This document shows positions 5,385-7,993 of a stretch of 7,993 nt of DNA, piece by piece. Under the pieces are notes generated by a model that was not told where the DNA came from, did not search any database, and saw only the letters and a program-made list of their open reading frames with translations. This DNA comes from Candidatus Baldrarchaeota archaeon (GTDB lineage: Archaea; Asgardarchaeota; Baldrarchaeia; Baldrarchaeales; DXJG01). Numbering within the stretch: position 1 is the stretch's first letter; each line of letters starts with the position of its first letter. Location of the stretch: contig JAUQZC010000151.1 of NCBI GenBank assembly GCA_030587435.1, forward strand, positions 1 to 7,993, in the 5' to 3' direction. The translations under genes were made by a program, and so were the position numbers.

Positions 5385-5762
5385 TTAAATGTTATTTAAG
5401 ATTTCTCGTATTTTCTTCTTTATTTTTCTTGAACCATTACTACTAACCATAAAAGAGGTTTTTTCATACCTAAATATGTCTGAAAGTTCCTCTACTATTT
5501 TTGAGAGTAGCCTCTCGATTCTCTCTTCTTGATTAACATCAGATAGAACTGCAACTATTATTTCACCGCATCTTTTAACATAAAAAGCGTGCTTTTTTAG
5601 CTTTATAGATATAATTTCATCTCCAATAATACTTTTGGCAAATGCAGAAATAGCACAAATAAATCCGGAAACAAGAACAGGGTCTTCTTTAACCTTCTTG
5701 GTCATTCTAGCGTATAAAGGTATACCGTTGTCATTAAGTATCCAAATATTTCTAACGCCCAC
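5385..5762 (-). CDS. Small longin-like domain protein (uncharacterised archaeal family)
   Basis: A 125-residue soluble protein without signal peptide or membrane span. It opens with IWILNDNGIPLYAR (6-19), a strand-turn-strand with 'D/N-x-G-I-P-L' as in longin/sybindin folds. This is followed by a helix, DPVLVSGFICAISAFAKSI (27-45), then two strands (51-63 and 66-74, GEIIVAVLSD), and a C-terminal amphipathic helix region (77-98). That beta-beta-alpha-beta-beta-alpha order is that of longin domains, which in eukaryotes act in vesicle traffic and GTPase regulation and are also widespread in archaea. The function here is unknown, and no GTPase gene is visible nearby. The start is GTG at 5762, the only start codon before an in-frame upstream stop; AAGGGG (5772-5777, minus strand) lies 9 nt upstream as SD. 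The fold is inferred by eye from motif order, not by profile search. It may be co-transcribed with the kinase gene 132 nt upstream or use its own promoter. Confidence 0.7.
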   Translation of the reverse strand: MGVRNIWILNDNGIPLYARMTKKVKEDPVLVSGFICAISAFAKSIIGDEIISIKLKKHAFYVKRCGEIIVAVLSDVNQEERIERLLSKIVEELSDIFRYEKTSFMVSSNGSRKIKKKIREILNNI

Positions 5763-5820
5763 CTTACATGACCCCTTAAAGTCAAATTACCCTTCCCTTC
5801 AAGTAAGAGTTTTCAAAAAA

Positions 5821-5830
5821 GGTTATAAAC
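5821..5830 (-). promoter_or_regulatory. TATA box of the longin-like gene
   Basis: Minus strand GTTTATAACC; transcription would start near 5798 with a leader of about 35 nt containing the SD. A second AT-rich candidate (TATATAATCA, minus) lies at 5861-5870. Confidence 0.4.
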
Positions 5831-5872
5831 ACAACCAAAACGCACAATTCCAAATTCAACTGATTATATAAC

Positions 5873-5891
5873 CTAAGTTAGATATACTTAG
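5873..5891 (-). terminator. Hairpin directly after the kinase stop codon
   Basis: CTAAGT (5873-5878) pairs with ACTTAG (5886-5891) around 7 nt, starting 4 nt past the kinase stop on the minus strand. It could end or stabilise the kinase transcript. There is no good T-tract next to it, so function is uncertain. Confidence 0.3.
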
Positions 5892-5894
5892 TCA

Positions 5895-6809
5895 TTAATG
5901 TGACAGTTTTTTAACGAAGTTTTCTAACTCTTCTCTTGTAGGTAAGCCCTTCTGTCCTCCAACTTTCTGAATTTTAAACGCAGCTGCTGCAACAGCATAT
6001 CTAGCAGCAGCCTCTAAATCTTCAGTTTCCAGAAAGTACACCAAAAAAGCAGCAGCAAACGCATCACCAGCACCAACAGTGTCTACAACTTTAACCTTCA
6101 CTGCAGGTATGCGGATAACTCTTTTACCATCGCAGACAAGAACACCATTTTCGCCAAGAGTAACAAGTAGTATCTTTGATCCTTTAGGGAAATACTTCAA
6201 AAGATTTTCTCTAACGGGATTAACATTAAAAATTAACCTATAGGAAGTCCTATTGAGAAACACAAAATCGTAATTTCTCAAAATCTCAAGAACTTCACTT
6301 TTCTTAAGATGAGCTAACTCTGCACCAACATCAATAGAAGAAAAAACACTAAACTTTTTAGCCTTCCTACCCAACGCTTCAGCAATTTCACTTCTTAAAC
6401 TAGAACCATGAACAAGTTTTGCACAGCTAATGTATTTTTCATCTAGGTTTCCTGGCTTTAACTCTAAGTTAGCACCACGATTAGCAACCATGAAGTATCT
6501 TCCCCGCGTGTCAGAGATAGCAATAACAAAACCCGTATTCCTTCTAACAATTTTAACGTGGCTAACATCTACCCCTTCCCTTCTAAAATTCTCCAAGATT
6601 AATCTACCAAAATGATCATCACCAACACATCCAATGAAACCAGCAGATGTTCCCAGCTTAGAACAAGCAACAGCGAAATTCGACGCCCCACCTCCAGGAA
6701 GAAACTTTACATCTTCAGCCAAAATTTTTTCATCAACAGTCGGAAGCCTAGAAACCTTAACAATAATATCCATATTTGCGTTTCCAACACCTATAATATC
6801 TACATGCAA
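5895..6809 (-). CDS. PfkB-family carbohydrate/nucleoside kinase
   Basis: A 304-residue ribokinase-fold enzyme that transfers phosphate from a nucleotide to a sugar or nucleoside. The N-terminus IIGVGNANMDIIVKV (5-19) holds the substrate-binding Asp. The di-glycine lid segment PGGGASNFA (38-46) and the PfkB signature DTVGAGDAFAAAF (243-255) with catalytic D249 are intact, as is the VTLGENG strand (216-222) before the nucleotide loop. The C-terminus KVGGQKGLPTREEL (282-295) is common in ribokinase-like and archaeal sugar kinases. Substrate (ribose, nucleoside, 2-keto-3-deoxygluconate, other) cannot be decided from motifs, so no symbol is given. The start is TTG at 6809, 6 nt after a GAGGTG SD; no in-frame ATG lies at the expected N-terminus. 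It is divergent from the AEP gene and upstream of the longin-like gene on the same strand. Confidence 0.9.
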   Translation of the reverse strand: MHVDIIGVGNANMDIIVKVSRLPTVDEKILAEDVKFLPGGGASNFAVACSKLGTSAGFIGCVGDDHFGRLILENFRREGVDVSHVKIVRRNTGFVIAISDTRGRYFMVANRGANLELKPGNLDEKYISCAKLVHGSSLRSEIAEALGRKAKKFSVFSSIDVGAELAHLKKSEVLEILRNYDFVFLNRTSYRLIFNVNPVRENLLKYFPKGSKILLVTLGENGVLVCDGKRVIRIPAVKVKVVDTVGAGDAFAAAFLVYFLETEDLEAAARYAVAAAAFKIQKVGGQKGLPTREELENFVKKLSH

Positions 6810-6815
6810 TATCTA

Positions 6816-6821
6816 CACCTC
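6816..6821 (-). promoter_or_regulatory. Shine-Dalgarno deciding the kinase TTG start
   Basis: Minus strand GAGGTG, 6 nt before TTG at 6809-6807, which places the start exactly one residue ahead of the first beta strand of the kinase fold. Confidence 0.6.
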
Positions 6822-6827
6822 AAAACC

Positions 6828-6838
6828 TAAATATACAT
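6828..6838. promoter_or_regulatory. AT-rich element that may serve both divergent genes
   Basis: TAAATATACAT sits in the 83-nt gap between the kinase and the AEP gene. Read on the plus strand it would give a start near 6859, about 34 nt before the ATG at 6893 and 10 nt before the GTG at 6869. Read on the minus strand it would start transcription at or just past the kinase TTG, so it fits the plus-strand gene better. Confidence 0.35.
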
Positions 6839-6892
6839 AAGTGATTAGTTTTGATTTATCTCCGTAAAGTGACGGTGTCTATTTTGTGCAAG

Positions 6893-7993
6893 ATGAACCA
6901 CGGAGTTTACGATGATATAATTGATCAAATCATAGATAATTATTATGTCCATATCTCGAATTTAATAGAGCCTTTTATTTTCCTCGATCAAAAACTTTGT
7001 AGGTTGATTAGTTTTCATCGTCTAGTAAAAAGAAATATAAAAGTTGAGAAACAATTCACTAGAAAAAGAGTTTTCGACATAGAAATGTTAAACACGGAAG
7101 ACATTTACGAAATATTTCAAATAATGAAGAAGTATAAAGCGTTTGATCTTAACATATCTTGCAATTGTTATCTTGATCCTAAGGTTGCAGCAGAAATTTC
7201 AAGGGAAAAATGCAGCCGCCTAATTAATTTGAACGGTTATCAAATATATGAAAGATTCAACTGCAATGAATGTTTAGACAAAAACTGTAAAAACAACGTG
7301 CTATTGAAACATTCGTACCTTTACGTTGATGTGGATCTAAAAACTACTAAAACAAAACTTGCTGATGCTTATCTTAAAATTCGAGAAATCGAAGATGACC
7401 TTAAAATAAAAACAATAATAAAAGCAAGTTCCCATAAAGGATTTCACATGCTTTTACCGTTATCAACAGTTAAGACTCATCAAAGCATAGTGTCTCCGCT
7501 GGAAAGAACATTACTTCAATATTCTTTTGGTATTATGATCAAGAAACATATCGAAGAAAGAATTAGCACCGTGCAAATTGACACCTGGAACTTCATAGAC
7601 CTAAATCAATCCGTGAGAGCACCCTTTTCACTTCATTACAAATACTTTACACCATCAATACCATTAACAGATAAAAACTATGAGGAATGCATCAAAAAAC
7701 TAGAAAAGATAGTAGGAGAAAATGAACCCCTATCTAAAATAAATTTGGCCAGAGAACTTGTAGTAAGTAGCAAATGGGACCTTGATATAAAGTTTGACAA
7801 TACAAATTTTGTTGTTAACTGTTTTGAAAAACTAAAACATGAAGCACTCAAAAAAGCTTTGAGAATAAAAATAATTAAGAAAAAGCAAAAAACACCAGCA
7901 TGGTTCAGAAAGATCATAGAAAAGAAACAAAAACCTTCAAAAGAAGACATACAGAAAATGAAAAAATATTTTAAATCTCTTGGAAAAAGCGAC
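6893..7993 (+). CDS. Archaeo-eukaryotic primase (AEP) superfamily protein, 3' end outside window
   Basis: An uninterrupted frame of 367 codons running off the window. All three AEP catalytic motifs are readable: motif I YVDVDLK (D146, D148), motif II ASSHKGFHMLLPL (178-190; S179, K182, G183, H185) and motif III FIDLNQSVRAPFSLH (D236, R242, H248). Motif II lines up with the SGGKGLHVYVPL form of LigD polymerase domains, and motif III with both that group and the 'D-x5-R-x-P-x-SLH' of archaeal PriS. The protein should be a primase or template-dependent polymerase. Before motif I lie about 140 residues with a cysteine cluster: C90, C92, C107, C124-x2-C127-x4-C132. Canonical PriS carries its zinc site after motif I, so this is probably not the replicative PriS but a paralogue. 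After residue 310 a lysine-rich helical region follows. The start is uncertain: ATG 6893 has no SD, and in-frame GTG 6869, GTG 6875 and TTG 6884 are alternatives; the frame is bounded by a TGA at 6842. Confidence 0.75.
   Translation, partial: MNHGVYDDIIDQIIDNYYVHISNLIEPFIFLDQKLCRLISFHRLVKRNIKVEKQFTRKRVFDIEMLNTEDIYEIFQIMKKYKAFDLNISCNCYLDPKVAAEISREKCSRLINLNGYQIYERFNCNECLDKNCKNNVLLKHSYLYVDVDLKTTKTKLADAYLKIREIEDDLKIKTIIKASSHKGFHMLLPLSTVKTHQSIVSPLERTLLQYSFGIMIKKHIEERISTVQIDTWNFIDLNQSVRAPFSLHYKYFTPSIPLTDKNYEECIKKLEKIVGENEPLSKINLARELVVSSKWDLDIKFDNTNFVVNCFEKLKHEALKKALRIKIIKKKQKTPAWFRKIIEKKQKPSKEDIQKMKKYFKSLGKSD

Noticed and set aside
7678..7950. Minus-strand 90-codon Phe/Ser-rich frame
   Set aside because: It is the shadow of the Lys/Glu-rich C-terminal part of the AEP gene on the other strand.

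Overview
The window looks like a chromosomal segment from a low-GC archaeon, probably of the Thermoproteota/TACK side (Bathyarchaeia-like), though the exact lineage cannot be fixed from this sequence. The evidence is: an archaeal CPSF2-type beta-CASP nuclease, an archaeo-eukaryotic primase-fold protein, an Lrp/AsnC regulator with a cysteine-rich tail, a longin-like small protein, archaeal TATA elements about 25 nt before likely transcript starts, and heavy use of AGA and ATA codons. Several genes start with TTG or GTG placed just after a good Shine-Dalgarno sequence. No tRNA, rRNA, insertion sequence or CRISPR array is visible.

Layout. Positions 2-2573 (+ strand) carry the tail of a PIN-domain protein, a complete beta-CASP ribonuclease, and an agmatinase-type ureohydrolase whose start is best placed at a TTG (1668). 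Convergent to these is a minus-strand iron-sulfur flavoprotein of the Isf type (2606-3187). A 351-nt gene-free stretch (3188-3538) with several inverted repeats separates it from a divergent TauE/SafE membrane transporter (3539-4372). Next comes an Lrp/AsnC-family regulator with a five-cysteine C-terminal motif (4635-5201). A 183-nt gap follows, holding a candidate terminator and a strong palindrome. Two minus-strand genes come next: a longin-like small protein (5385-5762) and a PfkB-family sugar/nucleoside kinase (5895-6809). The kinase diverges from a plus-strand gene that leaves the window (6893-7993, open at the 3' end). That gene reads as an archaeo-eukaryotic primase (AEP) family protein with all three catalytic motifs.

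How the parts may relate. PIN plus beta-CASP suggests RNA processing or decay. The Fe-S flavoprotein, the sulfite/sulfonate-type exporter and the cysteine-rich regulator sit together and may form a redox or sulfur-response neighbourhood; the inverted repeats around them are candidate operators, which is inference only. The agmatinase and PfkB kinase look like ordinary metabolic genes. The most unusual item is the AEP protein. Its motifs fall between those of PriS and the LigD polymerase domain, it has a long N-terminal region, and its cysteine cluster lies before rather than after the first catalytic motif. It is a good candidate for a poorly described primase-polymerase.
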